Both the position numbers and the translations under genes were made by a program. A stretch of 64,000 nucleotides of DNA from Streptomyces sp. ADI96-02. Lineage in GTDB: Bacteria > Actinomycetota > Actinomycetes > Streptomycetales > Streptomycetaceae. The stretch spans positions 2,275,810 through 2,339,809 of the forward strand of contig NZ_ML123034.1 of assembly GCF_003846185.1 (NCBI RefSeq), in the 5' to 3' direction. How positions within the stretch are numbered: position 1 is the first letter of the stretch; each line of letters starts with the position of its first letter. This document shows, one piece after another, positions 51,237 to 61,221 of the stretch. Below the pieces are notes generated by a model. It made no database searches and was not told the origin of the DNA. It saw only the letters and a list, made by a program, of their open reading frames with translations.

Positions 51237-51848
51237 TCACGGCATCAGCGTCTCGACGAGCGTCTCCTGGAGCGCGCCGAGCCAGAGGTAGGCCATGACC
51301 ATCGGCTTGCGCGGGTCGCCGTCGGGGAGCCGGTAGAGCGAGCCCTCCTCGCCCTCGTCCTCGTCGGAGACCTCCAGCCGGGCGCCGATGGTGAGCCGGA
51401 GGTCGTTGAGGGCGCCGAGCCAGCTGCGGCACTGGTCGCCGGAGAGGGTGAGCACCGCGCCGCCGTCCCCGCCGGGCGCGAGGGCGTCCAGGGTCCGCAC
51501 GACGGCGAGCGCGTCCTCGCGCTTGCGCGAGCGCAGGTCGTTCTCGGTGAAGCGGCGGAACTCCGAGGCCGCCTCCCGCAGCTCCTTGTCCGCCTCGGCG
51601 GACGCGGCCCGCTCCCCCGGACCTCCGTACGCGTCGGGGAAGAGGCGGGCGAGGGCGGGGTCGGAGGGCGGTTCGCTGGGGCCCTCGGCGAAGAGCGCGG
51701 CGAGCGGGTCCTCGCCCTCGGCCGGCTGGTCGCCGGGGCCGATCAGTTCGAGCAGCTGCACGGCGAGGGAGCGCAGGATCGAGATCTCGACCTCGTCGAG
51801 CGCGACGGCCGCGCCGCCGCCTGGGGTGGCCTCGAAATGGCCGGCCAT
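51237..51848 (-). CDS. DUF2017 protein
   Basis: A 203-residue helical, acidic protein beginning MAGHFEATPGGGAAVALDEVEISILRSL, with GDQCRSWLGALNDLRLTIGARL toward the C-terminus, the DUF2017 landmark. It lies 40 bp downstream of clpS on the same strand; this gene pair is conserved across actinobacteria, suggesting a link with ClpS and N-end-rule proteolysis. Function otherwise unknown. Confidence 0.9.
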   Translation of the reverse strand: MAGHFEATPGGGAAVALDEVEISILRSLAVQLLELIGPGDQPAEGEDPLAALFAEGPSEPPSDPALARLFPDAYGGPGERAASAEADKELREAASEFRRFTENDLRSRKREDALAVVRTLDALAPGGDGGAVLTLSGDQCRSWLGALNDLRLTIGARLEVSDEDEGEEGSLYRLPDGDPRKPMVMAYLWLGALQETLVETLMP

Positions 51849-51888
51849 GGATTCTCCGATGGTGGGTCGGGCGGGGCGGGGGCGGCGG

Positions 51889-52206
51889 TCAGTTGCGGTC
51901 CTGGGTGAGGGTGGCCCACAGCCCGTAACCGTGCATGGCCTGGACGTCGCGCTCCATCTCCTCGCGGCTTCCGCTGGAGACGACGGCGCGGCCCTTCTGG
52001 TGCACGTCGAGCATGAGCCGGTGCGCCTTGTCCTTGGAGTAGCCGAAGTAGGCCTGGAAGACATAGCTCACATAGCTCATGAGATTGACCGGGTCGTTGT
52101 GGACGAGCGTCACCCACGGGACGTCCGGCTCGGGGACCGCGAAGGTCTCCTCGGCGGATTCAGGACGTTCGATCTCTAAGGGGGCAGCAACGCTCACCTG
52201 TCCCAT
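51889..52206 (-). CDS. clpS: ATP-dependent Clp protease adaptor ClpS
   Basis: A 105-residue adaptor. After a disordered N-terminal tail, the core reads [41 protein letters not shown] and [19 protein letters not shown]. The HNDP motif and the residues around it bind N-terminal degron residues; ClpS hands substrates to ClpA/ClpC-ClpP. Divergent from pncB, with 79 bp between the start codons. Confidence 0.96.
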   Translation of the reverse strand: MGQVSVAAPLEIERPESAEETFAVPEPDVPWVTLVHNDPVNLMSYVSYVFQAYFGYSKDKAHRLMLDVHQKGRAVVSSGSREEMERDVQAMHGYGLWATLTQDRN

Positions 52207-52285
52207 GCTGCCACCCGAGCGGGGCCGGCGCACAAACGGACCCCACATCTCGTCACTCTGACGAATAGGGGGTAGCATCCGTGCC

Positions 52286-53614
52286 ATGAACTCAGCGGAC
52301 CTTGGTCGACGGGTCGGAGTACCGTCGACCGCCCTCTTCACCGACCAGTACGAGCTCACGATGGTGCAGGCGGCTCTCCGGGCCGGCACCGCCGACCGGC
52401 ACTCGGTCTTCGAGGCGTTCACCCGGCGGCTCCCCGAGGGGCGGCGGTACGGCGTCGTCGCCGGCACCGGGCGGCTGCTGGACGCGGTGGAGAACTTCCA
52501 CTTCGACGACGAGATGATCGGCTTCCTGCGCGAGCGGAAGGTCGTCGACGGCCCCACGCTCGACTGGCTGGCTGACTTCCGCTTCCGGGGCGACGTCCTG
52601 GGCTATCCGGAGGGCGAGGTGTACTTCCCCGGCTCGCCCGTCGTGCGGGTCGAGGGCTCCTTCGCCGAGTGCGTGCTGCTGGAGACGGTGATCCTCTCCA
52701 TCCTCAACCACGACTCCGCCATCGCCGCCGCCGCCTCGCGGATGTCGGCCGCCGCCGGGGGCCGCCGGCTGATCGAGATGGGCGCCCGGCGCACGCACGA
52801 GCTGGCCGCGGTCGCCTCGGCCCGCGCCGCGTACGTCGGCGGCTTCGACACCACCTCCGACCTGGCGGCCGGCTTCCGCTACGGCATCCCCACCGTCGGC
52901 ACGAGCGCGCACGCCTTCACCCTGCTCCACGACACCGAGCGCGACGCCTTCCGCGCCCAGGTCGACTCGCTGGGGCACGGCACCACGCTGCTGGTCGACA
53001 CGTACGACGTGGCGGAGGCGGTCCGGGCCGCGGTGGAGATCGCGGGGCCCGGACTCGGCGCCGTACGGATCGACTCCGGCGACCTGCTGCTGGTCGCGCA
53101 CCGGGTGCGCCAGCAGCTCGACGAGCTGGGGGCCACCGGGACGAAGATCGTGGTGACCTCGGACCTGGACGAGTACGCCATCGCCTCGCTGGCCGCCGCT
53201 CCGGTGGACGCGTACGGGGTCGGCACCCAGCTCGCGACCGGGAGCGGGCACCCCACCTGCTCGATGGTCTACAAACTGGTCGCCCGCGCCGGCTCGGCCG
53301 ACCCGGACGACGCGCTGGTCCCGGTGGCGAAGAAGTCGCTGGGGTCGAAGGCGTCCCGGGGCGGGCGCAAGTGGGCGGCGCGCCGGATGGACGCGTACGG
53401 GGTCGCGGAGGCGGAGGTGGTCGGCACCGGCGAGGTGCCCGCCGAGCTGGCCGGCAGCGAGCTGCTGGTGGAGCTGGTGCGCGGCGGCGAGGTGGTCGCC
53501 CGCGAGCCCCTGGAGGCGGCCCGCGAGCGGCACGTCGCGGCCCGCGGCCGGCTGCCGCTGTCGGCCACGCAGCTGTCCCGCGGCGAGCCGGTGATTCCGA
53601 CGGAGTACGTGTGA
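52286..53614 (+). CDS. pncB: Nicotinate phosphoribosyltransferase
   Basis: A 442-residue enzyme. [13 protein letters not shown] at the N-terminus, [45 protein letters not shown] with the phosphorylated His, and VRIDSGDLL are family landmarks. It converts nicotinate and PRPP to nicotinate mononucleotide in the Preiss-Handler route to NAD. The nicotinamidase gene follows 89 bp downstream on the same strand and supplies its substrate. Confidence 0.96.
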   Translation: MNSADLGRRVGVPSTALFTDQYELTMVQAALRAGTADRHSVFEAFTRRLPEGRRYGVVAGTGRLLDAVENFHFDDEMIGFLRERKVVDGPTLDWLADFRFRGDVLGYPEGEVYFPGSPVVRVEGSFAECVLLETVILSILNHDSAIAAAASRMSAAAGGRRLIEMGARRTHELAAVASARAAYVGGFDTTSDLAAGFRYGIPTVGTSAHAFTLLHDTERDAFRAQVDSLGHGTTLLVDTYDVAEAVRAAVEIAGPGLGAVRIDSGDLLLVAHRVRQQLDELGATGTKIVVTSDLDEYAIASLAAAPVDAYGVGTQLATGSGHPTCSMVYKLVARAGSADPDDALVPVAKKSLGSKASRGGRKWAARRMDAYGVAEAEVVGTGEVPAELAGSELLVELVRGGEVVAREPLEAARERHVAARGRLPLSATQLSRGEPVIPTEYV

Positions 53615-53703
53615 GACGCGGCGGAGCGGAGAGGGGCACAGCCCTTAGGCTCGATGGCGTCCCCGTGCACCTCACCGCTCCCTCCCCCACCGAAGGACCC
53701 GCC

Positions 53704-54300
53704 ATGCACCGCGCATTGATCGTCGTGGACGTTCAGAACGACTTCTGCGAGGGCGGCAGCCTCGCGGTGGCGGGCGGTGCCGACGTCGCCGCCGCCATCA
53801 CCGACCTGATCGGCGACGCCCAACCCGGCTACCGCCATGTCGTGGCCACCCGCGACCACCACATCGACCCCGGGGACCACTTCTCCGCCACGCCGGACTT
53901 CGAGCGCTCCTGGCCGGTGCACTGCGTCGCCGGCACGGAGGGAGTGGGCTTCCACCCGAACTTCGCGCCCGCCGTGGCCTCCGGCGCGATCGACACCGTG
54001 TTCGACAAGGGCGCGTACTCGGCCGCGTACAGCGGCTTCGAGGGCGCCGACGAGAACGGGACCGGTCTCGCCCAGTGGCTGCGCGACCGCGAGGTGACCG
54101 AGGTCGACGTGGTCGGCATCGCGACCGACCACTGCGTCCGCGCCACCGCGCTGGACGCCGCCCGCGAGGGCTTCGTCACGCACGTACTGCTCGACCTCAC
54201 CGCCGGGGTCGCCGGGCCGACCACCGAGCGGGCCCTGGCGGAGCTGCGGACGGCGGGCGTGAAGCTCTCCGGCACGCCGGTGGTCGCCGAGGCCGGGTAG
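53704..54300 (+). CDS. pncA: Nicotinamidase (isochorismatase family)
   Basis: A 198-residue hydrolase. Catalytic residues are Asp9 in VVDVQNDF, Lys in FDKGAYSAAYSGF and Cys in GIATDHCVRATA; the metal site is DHHIDPGDHFS. It deamidates nicotinamide to nicotinate. The order pncB then pncA forms a compact NAD salvage unit. Confidence 0.96.
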   Translation: MHRALIVVDVQNDFCEGGSLAVAGGADVAAAITDLIGDAQPGYRHVVATRDHHIDPGDHFSATPDFERSWPVHCVAGTEGVGFHPNFAPAVASGAIDTVFDKGAYSAAYSGFEGADENGTGLAQWLRDREVTEVDVVGIATDHCVRATALDAAREGFVTHVLLDLTAGVAGPTTERALAELRTAGVKLSGTPVVAEAG

Positions 54301-54357
54301 GCGCCGGGGCCGCCGTCCTGGCCGCTCCCGACCGGTCCCAGCCCGCCTCAGGCCCCC

Positions 54358-54726
54358 TCAGGCCGCCGGGCGGGCGGGTCCGGCGTGTCCGGCGGGGCCC
54401 AGCAGCGCCCGGATCGGGTGCCACAGCTCCTGGCCGGACTGCGGCGCGGTCCGCCAGAGCAGGCCGTCCGGGTGGTGCAGCACCGCCGTGATCTCGTCCG
54501 GCGTGGGCGGCCGGGCGTTGCCGCGCAGGTAGACGGCGCGCAGCCCCAGGTTCCGCAGCCTGGTCAGGGCGCGGGCCCGGTTCGCGGCGTGCACCAGCAC
54601 CCGGACCGGCGCGCCCGGCGCTCCGGCCGCGCCGCCGCACGGCGCCGTTCCGTCGGCCGGGCGGGTGAGGGTGAGGGCCACCACCACCGTGCCGTTCGGC
54701 AACCTGCAGAAACCTCCGTCGGCCAT
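54358..54726 (-). CDS. Hypothetical protein
   Basis: A 122-residue protein starting MADGGFCRLPNGTVVVALTL, with a middle segment rich in Arg (ANRARALTRLRNLGLRAVYLRG) and an Ala/Pro-rich end. GGGGAG precedes ATG 54726. I do not recognise the family. It is convergent with pncA (57 bp between stop codons) and sits downstream of the metalloprotease gene. Confidence 0.6.
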   Translation of the reverse strand: MADGGFCRLPNGTVVVALTLTRPADGTAPCGGAAGAPGAPVRVLVHAANRARALTRLRNLGLRAVYLRGNARPPTPDEITAVLHHPDGLLWRTAPQSGQELWHPIRALLGPAGHAGPARPAA

Positions 54727-54788
54727 ACCGCGCGCTCCCCCATGAGACGTCGTGTCAATAAGAATACGGACAAGAGGCACCTAAACAC

Positions 54789-54824
54789 GATCGGCCGCCG
54801 CCCGCTAGAGGGCGACGGCCGATC
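54789..54824 (-). terminator. Terminator of the M6 metalloprotease gene
   Basis: Arms 54789-54803 and 54810-54824 form a 15-bp stem with one mismatch and a 6-nt loop, 26 bp after the protease stop codon. Confidence 0.8.
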
Positions 54825-54850
54825 ATGGTCTGACCTGCGGTGATGCGGTA

Positions 54851-57253
54851 CTACTTGCCCGAGGGGCTGACCAGCAGCGTCATCGTCGAGCCGTCGCGCG
54901 GCTGGCTGACGATGGAGATCCGGGTGTTGGTGTCAGGAACCTTGACACTGCCCGTCGGGTTCTCCGCGTACCAGTAGGTGCCCTTGCGGTCGTCGAAGAC
55001 CGGCGCGCCGAGCGACGGCTTGATCTTCAGCGGCACGTCGGCGTTGTGCAGCGTGAAGCCCTTGTTCGGGTACCAGCTGAACGGCGCGTCGAACGGCTGG
55101 ATCTTGTTGCGCAGGACCGTGCCGTCCGTCCACTTGAGCGGCTTGGCGTGGGAGTCGACCGGAAGGATCAGGCCCTGGCCCGGGTGGACCGAGGTGTTGT
55201 TGTCCTTCTGCGAGGTGTCCCACAGCCAGACCAGCAGACCCGTCTGGTAGGAGTAGTGCTCGACCCAGTCGGGGCGGGTCGTGGAGAAGCCGAAGTTGTA
55301 CGGGCCGACCTTCAGGGTCTCGTCGTACGAGACGTACTGGCGGTTCTCCGCGATGTAGTACTGCGGGTAGTCCTGCGTGAAGGACTCGCCGATCCGCGAG
55401 AAGCCCTTCGCGGTCCAGCCGTTGTCGTCGCCCTCGGCGTTGTCCGAGAAGAGCGGGGCGCCGTCGGCGGTGACGCTGATGCCGTCGGCCGTGAAGCCCT
55501 TGCCGCCCGCGCCGCCGTCGGTCTGGTAGCGGAAGCGGAGGTCGATCTTCTTGCCCGCGTAGGCGTCCAGCGGGAAGGAGAGCTTCTTGTACGCGCCGGA
55601 GACGTCGGTCAGGGCCGGCTTGTCGCTGGCGTCGCGCGGGATGGCCTTGCCGTCGGCGGTGCCGTCGAGCGGGGTCCAGCTGGAGCCGCCGTTCTCCGAG
55701 ACCTCGGTGTAGAGGTAGTCGTAGTCGGCCTCGATGTCGTACCAGCCCGAGAGGTCGAGCACGGCCTTCGACTTGCCCGTCAGGTCGAGCGAGCGGGTCA
55801 GGGTGTTCGACAGGTCGTCGCCCATGTCGCTCCACCACTGCTTCGCGCCCTCGGCGGGCTTGACGACCGTGGTGGTGACGGCCTTCTCGGGCAGCTCGAC
55901 GACGAGCGCCTGCTTGTCCTTGGTGTTGTACTCCGAGACGCCCAGCTTGTGCAGCGAGGTCTTGCCCGCCTTGGCCTTGGCGTAGTCGAGCCAGCCCAGC
56001 TGGAGCTTGTCCCACGACGTCATGTCGCCGGGCAGGTCGCCGATCTCGCCCTTGCCGGTGCCGAGCCAGGAGCCCGCCGACATCAGGGACCAGAAGCCGA
56101 CCGAGTTCTCGCCGCCGCCGGAGGTGTCGTACAGGTCCGGGAGGCCGAGGTCGTGGGCGTACTCGTGGGCGAAGACGCCCAGGCCGCCGTTCTCGGGCTG
56201 TGCGGTGTAGTCGCCGACCCAGATGCCCGTGTCGCCGATCTCGGCGCCGCCGGCCTTGTTGCCGGCCGGACCGGTCGCGCCGGCGTTGGTGCCGTAGGCG
56301 TACCAGCGGTGCGCCCAGATGGCGTTGGTGCCCTCGGCGCCGCCGCCGGCGGACTCGTCCTCACCGGCGTGGACCAGCTGGAAGTGGTCGATGTAGCCGT
56401 CCGGCTCGTTGAAGTTGCCGTCGCCGTCGAAGTCGTAGCGGTCCCAGGCGTCGTACTCCGCCAGGTCGGCCTTGATCTGCGCCGTCGTACGGCCCTTGGC
56501 CTTCTGGTCGTCGACCCACGCGTTGACGCCGTCGCGGACCGCGTCCCAGACGTTGGCGCAGTTGGTCGAACCGCAGTAGTTGGAGCCGTAGCGGGCCTCG
56601 TTGTACGGGACCTTGACCCAGTCGGAGACCTCGCCCTCGACCGAGTAGCGGCCCGAGGAGGTCTTCTCGTAGTAGGTCTTGAGCGAGTTGACGCCCTTGC
56701 CCTCGCCGAAGTAGAGGTCCTGGAAGTGCTTGCGGTTGTAGTCGGCCTTCCAGGCGGTGCTGTTGTCCTTCTTCGGGTCCGGCTTGGCGATCTGGTTGTG
56801 CGCCGGGCCCGGGGTGCCGCCGTACTTCTGGACGGGCGGCTTGGGGCCGTCGCCGTCCGGGTCGATCATGGTGGTGTCGTCGACCTTGTCGCCGAACTCC
56901 AGCAGGATGGTGAAGATCTTGTCGGTCTTCTCCCGGCCCAGCTCCACGTACTTCTTGTCGCCGAGCTTGACGACCTGCGAACCGCTCCGGTTCGCGACCT
57001 TCTTGTCCCCGGACAGCACCTGCTCCAGCGCGGCCTCGCGCTCGGCGGCCTGCTGCTCGCTGAAGGGACCTTCGAGGTCGTGCTTCTGGTGCCCCTTGGC
57101 CGGCGCCGGGTCACGGCGGTCGACGATGGAAGCACCCGAACCCGACGTTGAGTCGTTCGCCTGGGCGGTGGCGAAGGTCGACGCCGTCGCGGCGGTCGCG
57201 GCCATGGCCACGACAACAGCAGCGGTGCGAAGTGCCCGTCTCTGATTGGTCAC
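54851..57253 (-). CDS. Secreted M6 family (immune inhibitor A-like) metalloprotease
   Basis: An 800-residue secreted protease. A signal peptide (VTNQRRALRTAAVVVAMAAT...AQA) and a propeptide of about 100 residues precede the M6 peptidase domain with the zinc motif FAHEYAHDLGLPD (HExxH plus downstream ligand). The C-terminal 300 residues are beta-rich (GYYDIEADYDYLYTEVSENGG-type) and probably carbohydrate- or substrate-binding. InhA proteases cleave host antimicrobial proteins in Bacillus; in Streptomyces a nutritional role is more likely. GTG 57253 has GGAGGA upstream. Confidence 0.92.
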   Translation of the reverse strand: MTNQRRALRTAAVVVAMAATAATASTFATAQANDSTSGSGASIVDRRDPAPAKGHQKHDLEGPFSEQQAAEREAALEQVLSGDKKVANRSGSQVVKLGDKKYVELGREKTDKIFTILLEFGDKVDDTTMIDPDGDGPKPPVQKYGGTPGPAHNQIAKPDPKKDNSTAWKADYNRKHFQDLYFGEGKGVNSLKTYYEKTSSGRYSVEGEVSDWVKVPYNEARYGSNYCGSTNCANVWDAVRDGVNAWVDDQKAKGRTTAQIKADLAEYDAWDRYDFDGDGNFNEPDGYIDHFQLVHAGEDESAGGGAEGTNAIWAHRWYAYGTNAGATGPAGNKAGGAEIGDTGIWVGDYTAQPENGGLGVFAHEYAHDLGLPDLYDTSGGGENSVGFWSLMSAGSWLGTGKGEIGDLPGDMTSWDKLQLGWLDYAKAKAGKTSLHKLGVSEYNTKDKQALVVELPEKAVTTTVVKPAEGAKQWWSDMGDDLSNTLTRSLDLTGKSKAVLDLSGWYDIEADYDYLYTEVSENGGSSWTPLDGTADGKAIPRDASDKPALTDVSGAYKKLSFPLDAYAGKKIDLRFRYQTDGGAGGKGFTADGISVTADGAPLFSDNAEGDDNGWTAKGFSRIGESFTQDYPQYYIAENRQYVSYDETLKVGPYNFGFSTTRPDWVEHYSYQTGLLVWLWDTSQKDNNTSVHPGQGLILPVDSHAKPLKWTDGTVLRNKIQPFDAPFSWYPNKGFTLHNADVPLKIKPSLGAPVFDDRKGTYWYAENPTGSVKVPDTNTRISIVSQPRDGSTMTLLVSPSGK

Positions 57254-57619
57254 TTGATGCAGTCCTCCCCGGGCGTCCGCGCAGCGGCCAGGGGGGTGTG
57301 AAGAGGGCCGCGCGCGTAAACGCGTCACAAGTGACGACATTTGATCGGAGTTACGAGAGAAAAGACAGACCTTGACTTGCACAGACCAAGTGCACTATGC
57401 AGGAGCGCTCTTCCGGAATGCGGACATTCGCCGCCAACAGGCGCGTCGAACCGTCCGGTTGGTGAGAAGCGTGAATCCGTGCGCCCCCTGTGCACCGGCA
57501 CCACAGGGAAGCCCCGCTTACCGCCCGCCCGGGTCGGGCATCCACCGTCGTAAGGTCGCTCGACGCCCGCGACCGTGTCGACCGCCCGACCCATCCGACG
57601 TCCCGAGGACGGAACCGCC
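57254..57619. other. Divergent intergenic region
   Basis: These 366 bp separate the protease gene from the small membrane protein gene. No ORF is convincing. Promoters for both genes must lie here; I see no clear consensus -10 or -35 and no repeat. Confidence 0.5.
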
Positions 57620-57901
57620 ATGCCGCGTCCGACTGCCGCACAGTTCGCCTACGGTTCGGCCACCGTCATCGTCTCGGCCCTCGCCCTGCTGCTGCTGTCC
57701 GGCGCCGCGTCGGACGTCGCCGTGGCGGCCGTCTGCACGGCGGCCCTCGCGCTCGGGCTCCTGGTGGCCGCGGTGCTGCCGGCCCCGCGCCCGGTCCGGC
57801 CCGCCGCCCTCGCCCACCGGGCCCCGGACGGGCCGGCCCCGCGCCGGGTCCCGGCCGCCCGCACGTCCGAGCGGACCGAGGAGCACTCGCTGCGCCGCTG
57901 A
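57620..57901 (+). CDS. Small membrane protein, unknown function
   Basis: A 93-residue protein with two adjacent membrane helices (ATVIVSALALLLLSGAA and VAAVCTAALALGLLVAAVL) and a basic Pro/Ala/Arg-rich C-terminal tail. GAGGACGGA precedes ATG 57620; an in-frame GTG lies 45 bp upstream. It is convergent with the first RDD gene. No family recognised. Confidence 0.7.
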   Translation: MPRPTAAQFAYGSATVIVSALALLLLSGAASDVAVAAVCTAALALGLLVAAVLPAPRPVRPAALAHRAPDGPAPRRVPAARTSERTEEHSLRR

Positions 57902-57945
57902 ACCGGGGGCGGGGATGGGCGAACGGAAGGACAGGAAGGCGGGGT

Positions 57946-58611
57946 CTAACGGGCCACGACGACCACGGTCTTGGCCGCCTTGTCCTCCAGCGCCTGCCGG
58001 TAGGGCTTGTCGATGAACATCAGCACGATGTTGATCAGCCACCACAGGCACGGGCAGCACAGCAGCGCCGGAACCCACAGCACGACGGCCCGCAGCAGCG
58101 AGGCGCTGACGTCGGGCACCCGCCCGTCGTTGAGCATCGCCACACGCAGCTTCAGCAGGCGCTTGCCGAGCGTGCGCCCGTCCTTGTGAGTGAAGTACGT
58201 GTCGTAGGCGACGTAGACCACCAGCCCGATGAGCGACCACAGCAGCTGGTGTCCGGTGTACGCGTTGCCGACCGCGTCGCCGAAGCCGTCGTCGCCGTTG
58301 TCCGAGGAGACGTCGACCGCGCCGCCCCAGGGCAGCGAGATCAGGTACAGCGGGATCGAGATGATCAGGAAGTCGATGAGCCGCGCCAGGACGCGCTTGC
58401 CCGGCTCGGCCAGCGGCGGCATTCCGGCCAGCGGATCGACACCGCCGTAGCCGCCGCCACCACCGTACGGATCGTTCGGCGGCGGCGGAGGGGGCGGCGG
58501 AACGTTCCCGTACGGCGAACCCGCTGACGGCGGCGTAGGCTCCTGCGGCTTCTTGAGGAACGGATCATCGTCCTCGGGCGGCTGGCCGGGCGTCGGCTGG
58601 TCGTTGCTCAT
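57946..58611 (-). CDS. RDD family membrane protein 1
   Basis: A 221-residue protein. A Pro/Gly-rich cytoplasmic N-terminus (a run of eight prolines) precedes an RDD domain: GKRVLARLIDFLIISIPLYLI, RTLGKRLLKLRVAMLN. The family name comes from the Arg-Asp-Asp-type motif of helix 1, here RLID. RDD proteins have been proposed as sodium or solute transport proteins, but most are uncharacterised. It is followed upstream by a second RDD gene on the same strand. Confidence 0.9.
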   Translation of the reverse strand: MSNDQPTPGQPPEDDDPFLKKPQEPTPPSAGSPYGNVPPPPPPPPNDPYGGGGGYGGVDPLAGMPPLAEPGKRVLARLIDFLIISIPLYLISLPWGGAVDVSSDNGDDGFGDAVGNAYTGHQLLWSLIGLVVYVAYDTYFTHKDGRTLGKRLLKLRVAMLNDGRVPDVSASLLRAVVLWVPALLCCPCLWWLINIVLMFIDKPYRQALEDKAAKTVVVVAR

Positions 58612-58737
58612 GGGGGCAGTGCACCCCGCACCTCCGAGGGCCGCAACGGCTCAGGTGCTTTCGGGGGACGCCGGGCGGCATACGGCTCCGCGGGCCGTCC
58701 CACGCCCGGGTGACGCCCGGTCAGCCGTGACGCCCGG

Positions 58738-60402
58738 TCAGCCCGCCACGAACGTACGGGCCGCCTTGTCGTGCCAGCACTGCCGCCACGGCCGGTCGAC
58801 CAGGCACCACAGGACGTTGGCCACCCCGATGACGAGCAGGCCCAGCACTCCGTAGACCAGCCACCGCCGCAGCGCGGCGCCGAGCGAGGGCGCGTCGTGG
58901 GACTCGATGTCCCGTACGTCGAGCCCGAGGAGCTTCTTGCCGAGCGTGCGGCCCCACTTGGCGGTGGGCAGCGCCTCCAGGAGGAAACCGAGGACGAGGA
59001 AGGCCGCCAGCAGCGTCCCGAGCAGGGCTCCGGTGGTGGAGTCCAGCAGCCAGACGGTGACGGTCCGGCCGGTCTGCTCGGCCGCGCTGATCTTCCGGTC
59101 GATGTGGTCCAGCGCCCGGGTGGCCAGGGGCGCGGCCACCGCGCCGACGGCCGCCCCGAGCACGAGGCTGTCGACCAGCCGGGCGGCGAACCGCTTCCCG
59201 AGACCGGCGGGCCGGGCCGCGGCCTGGGAACGGGCGAGCTGCTGGAAGGGATCGTCGACCGGCGGCTTCCAGGGGACGACGGGCTGGTCCGCGCCGGGCT
59301 GCGCGAACGGCTGGTGCCGCCGCGGTTCGGGCTGGGCCAGCTGGTGGACCTGCTGCGCCCAGGAGGTGGTGCCACCGCCGGATCCTGACGCCATCGGGGC
59401 AGGCGGTGCGGGCTGCACCGGAGCGAGGTCGGGCGCGGGGGCCCGGACCGGCCCCTGGAGCGCGGCCCGCTGCGGGGCGGCCGGTGCGGGCTGCTGCTGC
59501 ACGGGGGGCACGGCCTGCGGCGGCACGGCGGCGGGCCGGGGCGCGGCCGGGTCCGGGGGTACGGCGGCCGGCGGGAGTGCGGCGGCCGGCCGGAGCGCGG
59601 TCGGCGGCTGCGGCGCGCTGCCGGAGGGGCGGCGGGCGACGGCGCCGGAGCCCGTCGCCCGGATCGTCAACGTGCCCTCGCCCGGCGCGGCGTCCGCCTC
59701 GCGCCCGCGCGGCGGAACGCTCTCGCCGCCCCGGTCGAGGGCGCGGATGGTGACCGTGCCCTCGGTGGGCGGGCGCACGCCGGCTCCGCCGGGAGTCGTC
59801 CGCCCGCCACCGTCCGGCATGCCGGGCAGGGCACCGCCGGCCGAGGCCGAGCCCGGGTCCGGGACCTGGGCGACGGCGGCACGGGGGTCGGCGGCGGCAC
59901 GAGGCTCGGCGGCGGCACGGGGGTCGGCGGCGGTACGGGGGTCGGCCGGACCGGCGGGCGCCGGCTGCCCCGCCGGGGCCGGCCGGCCGGGGCGGTCCTG
60001 CGGCGGCGCGGCGGGCTCCGGAACCGGGTCGCCCCAGGAGACCCGGCGGTCCCGCTCGCCGCCGAACCCGCCCTGCCGCGCGGTGTCGGCCTGCCACACG
60101 GAGGCGGCCTCCGAGCGGGCCGCGCCGTGCGGGGCCCCGGCCACCGGAGCCGGGCCGGGCTCCAAGGCGTCCAGGGCGTTCGAGCCGTCCGGCGCGTCGT
60201 CCTCCTCGTCGAAGAAGATCGGACCGGTCTCCTCCATCGGCGCGCCCGCCGACGCGGTCCGCTGCTGGTCGGGGGCGGGACGGCTCGTCCCGGGCACCCA
60301 GGAAGCGCCGTTCCAGTACCGGACGTAACCGGGGATGGACGGGTCGGGGTAGTAGCCCTCGCGGGGGCTCTCGTCACCGGGTGCCGGAGTTGGCGCGCTC
60401 AT
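58738..60402 (-). CDS. RDD family membrane protein 2 with DUF2510 domain
   Basis: A 554-residue protein. Residues 15-45 are a DUF2510 domain (GYYPDPSIPGYVRYWNGASW). About 300 residues of Pro/Ala/Gly-rich disordered sequence follow, with repeats such as DPRAAAEPRAAADPRAA. The C-terminal 190 residues form the RDD domain (GKRFAARLVDSLVLG, GRTLGKKLLGLDV). A paralogue of the preceding gene with a very long linker. ATG 60402 chosen; earlier in-frame sequence lacks protein-like character. Confidence 0.88.
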   Translation of the reverse strand: MSAPTPAPGDESPREGYYPDPSIPGYVRYWNGASWVPGTSRPAPDQQRTASAGAPMEETGPIFFDEEDDAPDGSNALDALEPGPAPVAGAPHGAARSEAASVWQADTARQGGFGGERDRRVSWGDPVPEPAAPPQDRPGRPAPAGQPAPAGPADPRTAADPRAAAEPRAAADPRAAVAQVPDPGSASAGGALPGMPDGGGRTTPGGAGVRPPTEGTVTIRALDRGGESVPPRGREADAAPGEGTLTIRATGSGAVARRPSGSAPQPPTALRPAAALPPAAVPPDPAAPRPAAVPPQAVPPVQQQPAPAAPQRAALQGPVRAPAPDLAPVQPAPPAPMASGSGGGTTSWAQQVHQLAQPEPRRHQPFAQPGADQPVVPWKPPVDDPFQQLARSQAAARPAGLGKRFAARLVDSLVLGAAVGAVAAPLATRALDHIDRKISAAEQTGRTVTVWLLDSTTGALLGTLLAAFLVLGFLLEALPTAKWGRTLGKKLLGLDVRDIESHDAPSLGAALRRWLVYGVLGLLVIGVANVLWCLVDRPWRQCWHDKAARTFVAG

Positions 60403-60652
60403 CAGCGGGTCCCGTATCTCTTGGTGGCCTCGGGCCGTTCGGCGCCGGGAGGGCGGACGGCCTCCATACAGGAGTCCACATCTACCAGACCGCCGACCGC
60501 GGCCGGGCCGGTCCGGGTGTTTGGGACACGCGCTTCGCGGACGGGCCGAAGATTTTCCGGAAAGTCGCGTAATGAACGAAGTGGAGGGCGCTCTCTCCTG
60601 CCGGGGCCGGTCACGGGACCGGCCCGCGAGCACCGGAAGGTCGTGCACCGTC

Positions 60653-61135
60653 ATGATGAACATCGTCGAACGTGAGCTGGAGCTGAAACTCGTCCTGTCG
60701 CCCGAGCGCTCGATCCCCGTGCCCGCCCGGCTGACGTATCGCACCGACGATCCGTACGCCGTGCACATCGCGTTCCACATCGGTTCCGAGTCGCCCGTGC
60801 ACTGGACGTTCGCACGGGAGTTGCTGGTGGAGGGGGTGTTCCGGCCGTGCGGGGGCGGGGACGTGCGGATCTGGCCGACCAAGGTCGGCCAGCACAGCGT
60901 GATCTGTGTGGCCCTCACCTCTCCGGACGGCAACGCCCTGCTGGAGGTGCCGTCCGCCGCTGCCGCCGCGTGGGTGGAGCGGACGCTGCGGATCGTGCCG
61001 CCGGGCACGGAGAGCGAACGGCTCGGCCTCGACGAGGCGCTGGCGGAGCTGCTGGCCCCGCTGCCCGCCGACGACGTCTGGCTGAGCGAGCCGTGGTCCT
61101 CGGACGAGTCGTCGCCGCAGGAAGGCGAGGCGTGA
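60653..61135 (+). CDS. ssgG: SsgA-like sporulation/cell division regulator
   Basis: A 160-residue SALP family protein, exclusive to sporulating actinomycetes: VERELELKLVLSPERSIPVPARLTY, YAVHIAFHI, WTFARELLVEGVFRPCGGGDVRIWP and ALLEVPSAAAAAWVERT. SALPs guide septum placement and spore-wall synthesis. Gene neighbourhood (near the nag, pncA and immune-inhibitor genes) matches, from memory, SsgG of S. coelicolor, which affects accurate septum spacing. ATG 60653 and 60656 are alternative starts. Confidence 0.88.
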   Translation: MMNIVERELELKLVLSPERSIPVPARLTYRTDDPYAVHIAFHIGSESPVHWTFARELLVEGVFRPCGGGDVRIWPTKVGQHSVICVALTSPDGNALLEVPSAAAAAWVERTLRIVPPGTESERLGLDEALAELLAPLPADDVWLSEPWSSDESSPQEGEA

Positions 61136-61221
61136 GGACGGCCGTCGGCGGGGGCGGCGGCGGGCGGCATCGGCGAAGGGGGCCGCGTCGGCGAGGCCGG
61201 GCGACATCATCGGGGCGGGCG

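Noticed and set aside
49408..51291. Plus-strand ORF of 627 codons opposite the amino-acid permease
   Set aside because: Shadow of the permease gene, low complexity and no recognisable domain.
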